Below are positions 1-7,035 of a stretch of DNA of 64,000 nt, one piece after another; the stretch's first letter is position 1, and every line of letters begins with the position of its first letter. Below the pieces are notes generated by a model. The model was given only the letters and a program-made list of their open reading frames with translations. It did not search any database and was not told the origin of the DNA. A program made the position numbers and the translations under genes. Origin of the DNA: Rhizobium leguminosarum (GTDB taxonomy: Bacteria > Pseudomonadota > Alphaproteobacteria > Rhizobiales > Rhizobiaceae); NCBI RefSeq assembly GCF_001652265.1, contig NZ_LWBS01000263.1:1-64000 (forward strand), given 5' to 3'.

Positions 1-338
1 TTCCCTCAGCGCGTCAAACCTGATGTGAGGCACTGAGCGTCCCAGCTGCGGGCGTGGGTCGGATCATTCCGCTACAGCGGCTGCAGTTCATTGAGACTGC
101 GCGCAAAACATAGGAAGATCCTACCTGCGGAGACCCATTATGCGGCGACCAGGTGTCGACCGCGCAGACAACCCTGCTCCCGGCGCTGGACAGCTTTGAA
201 GACAACATCGCCCAACCCATCGAATACGTCGCGTTACGCGTTCTCCAAAAACAGAGCCAATGCCGAATGACAAAACAAAACAGCCTTGACTAAGGCAATG
301 CGATTAGACAACCGCTGTACACTTTTGCTGGAATTGCT
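1..338. other. intergenic or unresolved left edge, no supported gene
   Basis: No open frame here has a convincing start, ribosome binding site or recognisable protein. A 68-codon minus-strand frame (14-220) is open but reads as low-information Ser/Cys-rich sequence and is not supported. The stretch is AT-richer than its neighbours around 240-330 and lies downstream of the DUF2252 gene. Confidence 0.5.
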
Positions 339-1415
339 TTAGCCGGCGCGGGAATAGGCTTTCTGCTCGGCGCTGACGCTCGATGCCGCGGCCCTTGCCG
401 ACTCATGCAGCCATTCGTTTCCACGCGCCGCCAAATCCTTCAAGATCGCCGCAACCGCTGCCGCATCGTCGGAATGGCAATTGGCGATCTCGAAGCCCAT
501 CAGCTCGAGCATCGTCGGCGAAAGCAGGATCTCGGGGTGCCGGTCGATTTCGATCTTGCAGCTGTTCGGCGAGAGCCGGCGCACGAGGATGCGGCCGGAA
601 ACCCGATAGTGCGGATCGGCTGAGCGCGCCCGCCCATTGGCGATCTCGCTTGCATGGATCACCACGTCCTTCGGCCTGTGGCGAAGCGACCAGGCGGACG
701 GCAGCAGCGCCTTTGCCTCACGCAGCACCGGCCCGCCCTTCCATTCGGCATAGGCGACGAAACGCGGCCGGCCGAGGCTGCCGGTGCCGCCGCTGCGCGG
801 CTTCGGCACGAAGGGTCCTGACCCCAACGGCAGCGCGGCGGCGAGCGCCTGGACGTAGGCTGATGCCAGCGGCTTGCTGCCGGGAAGCAACATTTCGTAT
901 TTCTCCCAGAATTCCCGGCGTTCGGAATTCGGCAGCATCAACGCCTTACGCAGCCATTTGTGGTCGCGCTCGAGGATGACGGGCAGCGGATTTTCAAGGC
1001 CCCTGCGATAGCCGCTGAGGATCAGCTCGCCGATCATCCGAACCGAGGGACCGTCGTCACCGCGCGCCAAGATGGCGCTTGCCGCAAGGCGAACGAGATC
1101 AAATGCATAGGGCATCACCGCCGCGTCGTCGAAATCATTGACGCCCCAGACGAGCCGGCCTTCGATATCGCGCCAGGTGCCGAAATTCTCCAGATGCGTA
1201 TCGCCGATCGCCAGGACCTCCGGCGCGCCTGACAGTTCCGGGCAGATATCGAGGATGATCTCGCACCAGCGCCAATAGGTGGCGCGCAGGAAGACGAAAT
1301 CGCCGCTCCGCATCTTCTCGTGCTTCTCCCGGAGATCGTCCTTGACGAGCTCGCCGCCGAGTTCGCCGGCCAGCCAGGTCTCGAAATTGCGGACCGATTG
1401 CGATATCGTCGTCAT
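339..1415 (-). CDS. DUF2252 family protein
   Basis: Encodes about 358 residues. The motifs GDTHLENFGTW and VNDFDDA are typical of DUF2252 proteins and resemble the catalytic and metal-binding loops of aminoglycoside-phosphotransferase-like kinases, so a small-molecule kinase activity is possible but unproven for the family. The longest open frame starts further upstream, but the ATG at 1415 is preceded by GGAG at good spacing and begins the conserved protein (MTTISQSV). It is transcribed away from the thioesterase/nucleosidase pair, leaving about 250 bp between the two starts. It looks like ordinary chromosomal sequence. Confidence 0.85.
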   Translation of the reverse strand: MTTISQSVRNFETWLAGELGGELVKDDLREKHEKMRSGDFVFLRATYWRWCEIILDICPELSGAPEVLAIGDTHLENFGTWRDIEGRLVWGVNDFDDAAVMPYAFDLVRLAASAILARGDDGPSVRMIGELILSGYRRGLENPLPVILERDHKWLRKALMLPNSERREFWEKYEMLLPGSKPLASAYVQALAAALPLGSGPFVPKPRSGGTGSLGRPRFVAYAEWKGGPVLREAKALLPSAWSLRHRPKDVVIHASEIANGRARSADPHYRVSGRILVRRLSPNSCKIEIDRHPEILLSPTMLELMGFEIANCHSDDAAAVAAILKDLAARGNEWLHESARAAASSVSAEQKAYSRAG

Positions 1416-1667
1416 GCCGGCTCCATCTTTTCGCGACCCGATGCGGAGAATACGCGCACCGCGCGAAGCTGCAATCGTCTTCGCATCGGGACACCACGAT
1501 CCAGCGGTACTGGCCAGCGGTACTGGCTTGCACGGCGACCGAAAGGTGAAAGGTTGCCCCGGCGACACGGTCCCGGGTTTCCATCGGCGCCCGGACCGAT
1601 TTCAGCAATGTCCAGCTTGTCGAATGCGGCGCGCCATGCCACTTTCGCGGCTGCTAGAGGGGCAGAC

Positions 1668-2117
1668 ATGAGCGAGACTGACAGGGGCGATTTCCGCGCG
1701 CGAATCCGCCGTAATTTTGCGCGGCAGGCGGCGATGGAAACGATCGGCGCGGAGCTGACGCGCGTCGAGCACGGCGTCGTCGAGATCGAGCTGCCCTTCG
1801 ACGTCAAACTGACACAGCAGCACGGCATCCTGCACGCAGGCATCATATCCGCGGCGCTCGATTCGGCCTGCGGCTTTGCCGCCTACAGCGTCATCGACCC
1901 GGAGGCCTCGATCCTGACGATCGAGTTCAAGGTCAATCTCATGTCGCCGGGGCGTGGCGATCGTTTCCTGTTTCGCGGGGAAATCACCAAACCCGGCTCC
2001 ACCATCATCGTCGCCGACGGGCGAGGCTACGCGATCAGCGACGGGCCGGCCAAACTCATCGCCTCCATGACCGGAACGATGATGGTGATCCGCGGTAGAG
2101 AGGGCATTACGGGATGA
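1668..2117 (+). CDS. PaaI family hotdog-fold thioesterase
   Basis: A 149-residue protein of the PaaI/YigI hotdog thioesterase family, which hydrolyses acyl-CoA thioesters in the cytoplasm. The segment QQHGILHAGIISAALDSACG matches the family signature HGG..(A/S)..D..(A/C)G; the usual second glycine is replaced, reading HGILHAG. The ATG at 1668 follows GAGGGG. The stop overlaps the start of the next gene as ATGA, so the two are probably translationally coupled. Substrate cannot be told from sequence. Confidence 0.85.
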   Translation: MSETDRGDFRARIRRNFARQAAMETIGAELTRVEHGVVEIELPFDVKLTQQHGILHAGIISAALDSACGFAAYSVIDPEASILTIEFKVNLMSPGRGDRFLFRGEITKPGSTIIVADGRGYAISDGPAKLIASMTGTMMVIRGREGITG

Positions 2118-2752
2118 AGTTCGAACTGAAATCGGTCGCGGGGAAATCCATCCTTTTCGTCATGGCGGCGGAGGCCGAATACGGCCCCTTCCTGCGTTCG
2201 CGCATCGAACCTCTGATGACCGGCGTCGGCCCGGTCGAGGCAGCCATCGCGCTGAGCAAGACGTTGGCGCGGCTGGATGCCGTCGACGACCTGCCCGATC
2301 TCGTCGTGTCCCTCGGCTCGGCCGGCTCCGCGAAACTGGAGCAGACCGAAATCTATCAGGTGACCTCGGTTTCCTACCGCGACATGGACGCCTCGCCGCT
2401 CGGCTTCGAAAAGGGCAAGACACCCTTTCTCGACCTGCCGGCAACGCTCGAGCTGCCGCTGCGCATTCCCGGCATTGCCGAAGCAAGCCTTTCCACCGGC
2501 GGCAACATCATTTCGGGCACCGCCTATACGGGCATCGACGCCGACATGGTCGATATGGAGACCTATGCGGTGCTGCGGGCCTGCCAGGGCTATAAACTGC
2601 CATTGATCGGCCTTCGCGGCATTTCCGACGGCGCCGTCGAGCTGCAGCATATTTCGGGCTGGACCGAATATCTGCACATCGTCGACCGCAAGCTCTCTTA
2701 CGGCGTCGACAGTCTGTTCACGGCGCTGGAGGACGGAGTTTTCTGGTTCTGA
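2114..2752 (+). CDS. 5'-methylthioadenosine/S-adenosylhomocysteine nucleosidase
   Basis: A 212-residue nucleoside-phosphorylase-fold protein that would cleave MTA and SAH to adenine and a thioribosyl product, recycling by-products of polyamine and methyl-transfer metabolism. Features seen are MAAEAEYGPF near the N-terminus, a glycine-rich TGVGPVEA segment, VDMETYAV (residues around 145, purine/ribose-binding Glu) and GISDGA with the catalytic Asp near residue 178. It starts inside the stop of the thioesterase gene. The fit is to the shorter rhizobial form of the family. Confidence 0.85.
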   Translation: MKFELKSVAGKSILFVMAAEAEYGPFLRSRIEPLMTGVGPVEAAIALSKTLARLDAVDDLPDLVVSLGSAGSAKLEQTEIYQVTSVSYRDMDASPLGFEKGKTPFLDLPATLELPLRIPGIAEASLSTGGNIISGTAYTGIDADMVDMETYAVLRACQGYKLPLIGLRGISDGAVELQHISGWTEYLHIVDRKLSYGVDSLFTALEDGVFWF

Positions 2753-2764
2753 GCCCTTAAAGCG

Positions 2765-2788
2765 CCGCGCGCCTTGTCAGACGCGCGG
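2765..2788 (+). terminator. GC stem-loop after the nucleosidase gene
   Basis: A perfect 7-bp inverted repeat, CCGCGCG (2765-2771) and CGCGCGG (2782-2788), lies just after the nucleosidase stop and before guaA. No T-run follows, so it is only a possible terminator or pause site. Confidence 0.35.
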
Positions 2789-2868
2789 GGGACAATCGGA
2801 ACAATAAAAACCCGATGCCGCCGATTTCCCGGATTGCCAGGCGAAGCGCTTTTCATTAAAGCCTCGCC

Positions 2869-4431
2869 ATGACCCAGACAGCACATCCCGACTCCGTTCT
2901 CATCGTCGATTTCGGCAGCCAGGTGACCCAGCTCATCGCACGACGCGTGCGCGAGGCCGGCGTCTATTGCGAGATCGTCCCCTTCCAATCGGCAGAAGAA
3001 GGCTTCCACCGCCTGCAGCCGAAGGCCGTGATCCTGTCCGGCAGCCCGGCTTCCACGGTGGACGAGGGATCGCCGCGAGCGCCCCAGATCATCTTCGACA
3101 GCGGCCTGCCGGTGTTCGGCATCTGCTATGGCCAACAGACGATGTGCACGCAGCTCGGCGGCAAGGTCGAGAGCGGCCATCACCGCGAATTCGGCCGCGC
3201 CTTCCTCGATGTCGACAGGGATTGCCAGCTGTTCGAGGGCCTCTGGTCCTCCGGCTCGCGCCACCAGGTCTGGATGAGCCATGGCGACCGCGTCACCGCG
3301 CTGCCGGATGGTTTCGAGGTGGTCGCCACCTCTTCCAACGCGCCCTTCGCCTTCATCGCCGACGAGAAGCGCAAATATTACGGCGTGCAGTTCCACCCGG
3401 AAGTCGTGCATACGCCTGACGGCGCCAAGCTGATCGGCAATTTCATTCACAACATCGCCGGCATCAAGGGCGACTGGTCGATGTCGGCCTATCGTCAGAA
3501 GGCCGTCGAGCAGATCCGCGCGCAGGTGGGCGACAAGCGCGTCATCTGCGCGCTTTCGGGCGGCGTCGACAGTTCCGTCGCAGCGCTCTTGATCCACGAG
3601 GCCGTCGGCGACCAGTTGACCTGCATCCTCGTCGACCACGGGTTGATGCGCAAGGACGAGGCGGCCGGCGTCGTCGCCATGTTCCGCGAGCATTACAATC
3701 TGCATCTGCTGCACGTCGATGCCGCCGATCGCTTCATCGGCGAACTCGAAGGCGTCAGCGACCCGGAAACCAAGCGCAAGATCATCGGCCGGCTGTTCAT
3801 CGAGACCTTCGAGGAAGAGGCCAAGAAGCTCGGCGGCGCCGATTTCCTCGGCCAGGGCACGCTCTATCCCGACGTGATCGAGAGCGTTTCCTTTACCGGC
3901 GGCCCGTCGGTGACGATCAAGTCGCACCACAATGTCGGCGGTCTGCCGGAGCGCATGAAGATGCAGCTCGTCGAACCGCTGCGCGAGCTCTTCAAGGACG
4001 AGGTGCGCGCGCTCGGCCGCGAGCTCGGCCTGCCCGACAGCTTCATCGGCCGCCACCCATTCCCAGGCCCCGGCCTTGCGATCCGCTGCCCCGGCGGCAT
4101 CACCCGCGAAAAGCTGGAGATCCTGCGCGAGGCCGATGCGATCTATCTCGACGAAATCCGCAAGGCGGGCCTCTACGACGCCATCTGGCAGGCCTTTGCC
4201 GTGCTGCTGCCAGTTCAAACCGTCGGCGTCATGGGTGATGGCCGCACCTATGAATTCGTCTGCGCGCTGCGCGCCGTTACCTCCGTCGACGGCATGACGG
4301 CGGACTTCTACCACTACGACATGGAATTCCTCGGCCGCGCCGCGACCCGCATCATCAACGAGGTGCGTGGCATCAACCGCGTGGTCTACGATGTTACGTC
4401 GAAGCCGCCGGGCACGATCGAGTGGGAATGA
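2869..4431 (+). CDS. guaA: GMP synthase (glutamine-hydrolysing)
   Basis: A full-length 520-residue GuaA. It aminates XMP to GMP with ammonia channelled from glutamine. The class I amidotransferase domain (residues about 8-200) has the nucleophile in GICYGQQ (Cys86) and the His/Glu pair in FHPEVVH (about 176-178). The ATP pyrophosphatase domain has the PP-loop SGGVDSS (about 230-236) and ends with the dimerisation domain, [11 protein letters not shown]. The reading frame is intact to its natural C-terminus although the downstream DNA changes to mobile-element sequence. The 3' end of guaA is a known insertion site for ICEs and islands, and the adjacent integrase fits that. Confidence 0.98.
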   Translation: MTQTAHPDSVLIVDFGSQVTQLIARRVREAGVYCEIVPFQSAEEGFHRLQPKAVILSGSPASTVDEGSPRAPQIIFDSGLPVFGICYGQQTMCTQLGGKVESGHHREFGRAFLDVDRDCQLFEGLWSSGSRHQVWMSHGDRVTALPDGFEVVATSSNAPFAFIADEKRKYYGVQFHPEVVHTPDGAKLIGNFIHNIAGIKGDWSMSAYRQKAVEQIRAQVGDKRVICALSGGVDSSVAALLIHEAVGDQLTCILVDHGLMRKDEAAGVVAMFREHYNLHLLHVDAADRFIGELEGVSDPETKRKIIGRLFIETFEEEAKKLGGADFLGQGTLYPDVIESVSFTGGPSVTIKSHHNVGGLPERMKMQLVEPLRELFKDEVRALGRELGLPDSFIGRHPFPGPGLAIRCPGGITREKLEILREADAIYLDEIRKAGLYDAIWQAFAVLLPVQTVGVMGDGRTYEFVCALRAVTSVDGMTADFYHYDMEFLGRAATRIINEVRGINRVVYDVTSKPPGTIEWE

Positions 4432-4445
4432 TTTTTACCCCTCCG
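4400..4445 (+). other. probable element attachment site at the 3' end of guaA
   Basis: Chromosomal guaA ends at 4431 and an integrase gene reads away from it starting at 4751, the standard layout for an integrase that targets the 3' end of a conserved gene and restores its last codons. The exact core cannot be fixed because the second copy was not found in this window and probably lies beyond the right edge. From general knowledge, IntG of Mesorhizobium tripartite ICEs uses guaA in this way. Confidence 0.55.
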
Positions 4446-4547
4446 GCAGTATCCGTTTGTACGCTCTGATACGCCATAACGAGTTGAAATGTCGGGATAA
4501 TGTTGATGTCATCTATCGCCGTCTATCGAGGCGTAGTGCTCCGATTT

Positions 4548-4739
4548 GACGGTATAGCAGACGGTATGGGTCAACTTGTTCGATCAGGAATTTCTCTATA
4601 CCGTCACGGCTGAGAGAGCTGATGACGGTATTGTTTTTGGTGTTAACAGGCTGATTCACTACGGGAATCATAGTTGCAGCATCGCCTGTTTTTGCATGAC
4701 GGTATAATCGGCGCCTCTCCCCGGTTTTTAAGACGGTTT
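4548..4739 (+). repeat. GACGGTAT repeat cluster upstream of the integrase
   Basis: The octamer GACGGTAT occurs at 4548-4555, 4560-4567, 4624-4631 and 4698-4705, in inverted orientation at 4598-4605, and with one mismatch at 4732-4739 just before the integrase start. Several copies extend to TGACGGTATA. Such spaced direct and inverted repeats between an attachment site and its integrase gene are typical of arm-type binding sites or of an autoregulatory operator. Another copy at 4817-4824 is inside integrase codons and may be chance. Confidence 0.6.
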
Positions 4740-4750
4740 TGGAGGCACTC

Positions 4751-6007
4751 ATGCTTACTGATACTGCGATTAAGGCGCTGAGATCACAGAAGAAATTGTA
4801 CAAGGTGAGCGATCGTGACGGTATGTACGTCGTGGTGCAGCCGTCGGGGGCCATCGTGTTCCGGTACGACTACCGCCTCAACGGACGTCGCGAGACGCTG
4901 ACGCTCGGCCGATACGGCCCAGATGGCCTCTCGCTTGCCAGGGCTCGCGAGAAACTGATCGATGCCAAGCGGGCCATTTCTGAGGGCCGGTCGCCTGCTC
5001 AAGAGAAGCAGCACGACAAGCGGCGACTGAAGGAGGCGAAGCGGTTCGGCGAGTTCGGCGAGAAGTGGTTCCAGGAGTCGCGTATGGCGGACAGCACGCG
5101 CGCCATGCGGCGCGCGATCTACGAGCGCGACATCTTGCCGACGTTCCGAAACAGGCTTCTGACAGAGATCACGCCTGACGACCTCCGCATGATGTGCGGG
5201 AAAGTGAAAGAGCGCGGGGCTCCAGCCACGGCCGTCCATGTGCGGGATATCGTGAAGCTGATTTTCGCGTTCGCGATCTTGCATGGCGAGAAGGTCGCGA
5301 ATCCGGCGGACGAAGTTGGGCCCGCGTCTATTGCGACGTTCGTTCCCAAAGACCGTTCGCTGTCTCCTGCGGAGATCCGCGTCATGCTCGGTCAGCTCGA
5401 GCATGTGCCGACATTGCCGACTATACGACTGGGAATGAAGCTCTTCCTCCTAACGATGGTCAGGAAAAGCGAGCTGCAAGACGCGACGTGGGATGAAGTC
5501 GATTTCGAGAACGCCGTCTGGTCGATACCCAAGGAGCGAATGAAGCGGTCGAAAGCTCACAACGTCTATCTGTCACAGCAGGCCGTCGACATCTTCATCG
5601 CGCTGAAAACCTGCGCAGGCAATTCGCGCTACGTCCTTCCGTCGCGATATGACGCTGACGCGCCGATGTCGCGGGCGACGTTCAACCGGATTACGACCGC
5701 AGTCGTTGTCAGAGCGAAAAAGGAGGGGTTACCACTCGAACCCTTCACTGTTCACGATCTTCGACGCACAGGCTCGACCCTATTGAATGAGCTCGGCTTC
5801 AACAGTGACTGGATCGAGAAGTGCCTGGCACACGAGGACGGTCGATCCTCGCGGGGGGTCTACAACAAGGCGGAGTACGAGCATCAACGCCGGCATATGA
5901 TGCAGGAGTGGTCCAATCTAGTGGACGCATGGGCCTTGGGGCGGAAGTATGTCCCAACTTTACTCCCGGCCACGATGGAACTGCTTGAGCTCGAGCCTAG
6001 TGTTTGA
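4751..6007 (+). CDS. tyrosine site-specific integrase (DUF4102/P4 type)
   Basis: A 418-residue integrase. The N-terminal DUF4102 domain (residues about 3-85) has the typical DRDGMYVVVQPSG start; a SAM-like core-binding domain follows (about 100-185) and then the catalytic domain. All catalytic residues are present: Arg238 (MVRKSEL), His335/Arg338 (HDLRR), His361 (LAHE) and Tyr371 (VYNKAEY). The ATG at 4751 is preceded by GGAGG; a TTG 12 bases upstream is less likely. The gene leaves the 3' end of guaA, and its stop overlaps the convergent AlpA-like gene by 11 bp. The position suggests an IntG-like enzyme integrating into guaA. Confidence 0.92.
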   Translation: MLTDTAIKALRSQKKLYKVSDRDGMYVVVQPSGAIVFRYDYRLNGRRETLTLGRYGPDGLSLARAREKLIDAKRAISEGRSPAQEKQHDKRRLKEAKRFGEFGEKWFQESRMADSTRAMRRAIYERDILPTFRNRLLTEITPDDLRMMCGKVKERGAPATAVHVRDIVKLIFAFAILHGEKVANPADEVGPASIATFVPKDRSLSPAEIRVMLGQLEHVPTLPTIRLGMKLFLLTMVRKSELQDATWDEVDFENAVWSIPKERMKRSKAHNVYLSQQAVDIFIALKTCAGNSRYVLPSRYDADAPMSRATFNRITTAVVVRAKKEGLPLEPFTVHDLRRTGSTLLNELGFNSDWIEKCLAHEDGRSSRGVYNKAEYEHQRRHMMQEWSNLVDAWALGRKYVPTLLPATMELLELEPSV

Positions 6008-6266
6008 CGGGCCGCGAACGGCGCAATTTCACATCGGGACTGGGAGCGCGCTTAACGGTGTTAGCCCGAGAGGCATGGCGTCGAGCATCTAGCCAGGCTT
6101 CTACCTCTGCCAAGTCCCAGACGACGCAGCGCGACGTGAGATAGAAGCGCTGCGGAAATTCTCCTCGCTGTTCCATGTCGTAGATCGTGCTGTCGGCAAG
6201 CGGCACGATCTCTCGTAGCTGCTGCCGGCGAATTGTCCTGCGGGCGACGTGCTGCGCGGCGCTCAT
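5997..6266 (-). CDS. AlpA-like DNA-binding protein, putative excisionase
   Basis: An 89-residue protein with a winged-helix/MerR-like fold: LREIVPLADSTIYDMEQRG is the helix-turn-helix, and FPQRFYLTSRCVVWDLAEVE is the wing with the conserved W-x-x-x-x-V-x-x-W pattern. AlpA-family proteins regulate or act as recombination directionality factors beside P4-type integrases. The ATG at 6266 follows GGAGAT. The last 11 bp overlap the integrase 3' end tail to tail, so expression of one may interfere with the other. The C-terminal tail is rich in Arg and Lys. Confidence 0.8.
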   Translation of the reverse strand: MSAAQHVARRTIRRQQLREIVPLADSTIYDMEQRGEFPQRFYLTSRCVVWDLAEVEAWLDARRHASRANTVKRAPSPDVKLRRSRPVKH

Positions 6267-6486
6267 ACCGTATCTCCACTTCTTTGCTCTTGTGGAGATA
6301 GAAGGCGATAGATCTCCCGCATTGAAGTCCCCGCGTGAACGTGTGCGGTAATATCGGGCTATAGCGTGCACATCGGACGGGTGGTGCCAGAGGGCAGGTG
6401 TCGTCTAGGGGCGTCCGCTAAGCCTTCGACTCCTGTTTGAAGAGCCACAGCCCGTGGAATTTAGCCCGGTGGAACGCACGATTCAC

Positions 6487-6539
6487 TTCAAAATCCGGTT
6501 CCGAAAGGAGTGTCGGTTCGATTCCGACCACCCGCACCA
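6487..6539 (+). pseudogene. 3' fragment of tRNA-Leu(CAA), attachment-site scar
   Basis: The sequence contains the anticodon loop TTCAAAA, the 3' anticodon strand TCCGG, a class II variable arm, an intact T arm (GTCGG, loop TTCGATT, CCGAC) and the acceptor 3' strand CACCCGC followed by encoded ACCA. The matching 5' half (acceptor, D arm, CCGGA of the anticodon stem) is missing upstream, so this is not a working tRNA gene. Such 3' fragments are what integrases leave at element boundaries. It lies about 220 bp past the AlpA-like gene, at the start of the cargo region. Confidence 0.75.
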
Positions 6540-6546
6540 TCTTATT

Positions 6547-6563
6547 CATGGCTTGAAGCCATG
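6547..6563 (+). repeat. 8-bp perfect inverted repeat next to the tRNA fragment
   Basis: CATGGCTT (6547-6554) and AAGCCATG (6556-6563) flank a single base, 8 bp after the ACCA end of the tRNA-Leu fragment. It could be the former tRNA terminator stem or a protein-binding site carried by an element end. No long T-run follows. Confidence 0.4.
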
Positions 6564-6645
6564 CGGACCTTTAGTATAGTCGGAAGGTCTGTGCTTAGAA
6601 AATGCGTTGCTCTTGCAACTAGATCATTTCGAGTCGGCCCCCTCC

Positions 6646-6906
6646 TTATCGACCAATCTGCTGAAGGGTAGGAAGTCCTGTTTCGAGCGCTGGATCCAAT
6701 CGTCTCCTTGCGCCTCGGCGCTGACTGAGCCCGAGAAAGAAACTGTTCTGCTGCAGCACCACATCCCAAGCGAGATTGTCCAGAACCGCGTCGAATGGCA
6801 CGTCCTCGAATACGGCGTCTCCCTTGAACAAGGCGGCGAGTGCATCCGCATCATGCGGGGCTTGGAAGACTGCCGCCTGCCGGATCAGCTCAATGTTGGT
6901 TCACAT
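6646..6906 (-). pseudogene. broken NTF2/SnoaL-like protein gene
   Basis: The translated frame contains ADALAALFKGDAVFEDVPF, which resembles the N-terminal region of SnoaL-like/nuclear transport factor 2 family proteins (small cone-shaped hydrolases, isomerases or binding proteins). A good ribosome site (GAGG) precedes the ATG at 6904-6906, but the very next codon is an in-frame TGA (6901-6903). The frame ends after 87 codons, short of the usual 120-150 residues, and its C-terminal part does not look conserved. It is therefore read as a decaying cargo gene, not a product. The family call rests on one short motif. Confidence 0.5.
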
Positions 6907-7035
6907 GGCGGTTCCTCTGACCGAATGCTCCTCACAGTGAAACGGACGTGCGCGCTTGTCGCCATCAGCAACAAGCGCGCACCAAGCGAGCGACGAACTC
7001 GCTGCCGACAAAGGCGGGACGGCCGCAGCCGCCGG

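Noticed and set aside
14..220. 68-codon frame at the left edge
   Set aside because: No ribosome site and no recognisable content.
2698..4314. 538-codon minus-strand frame opposite guaA
   Set aside because: Codon-bias shadow; guaA on the plus strand is complete and certain.
4817..4824. Another GACGGTAT copy inside the integrase gene
   Set aside because: It encodes the conserved DGM residues of the DUF4102 domain, so it may be chance and is not counted in the cluster.
6487..6539. Complete tRNA or tRNA-Sec because of the TTCAAAA loop
   Set aside because: The 5' acceptor, D arm and anticodon 5' strand are missing; the loop and variable arm fit tRNA-Leu(CAA), not tRNA-Sec.
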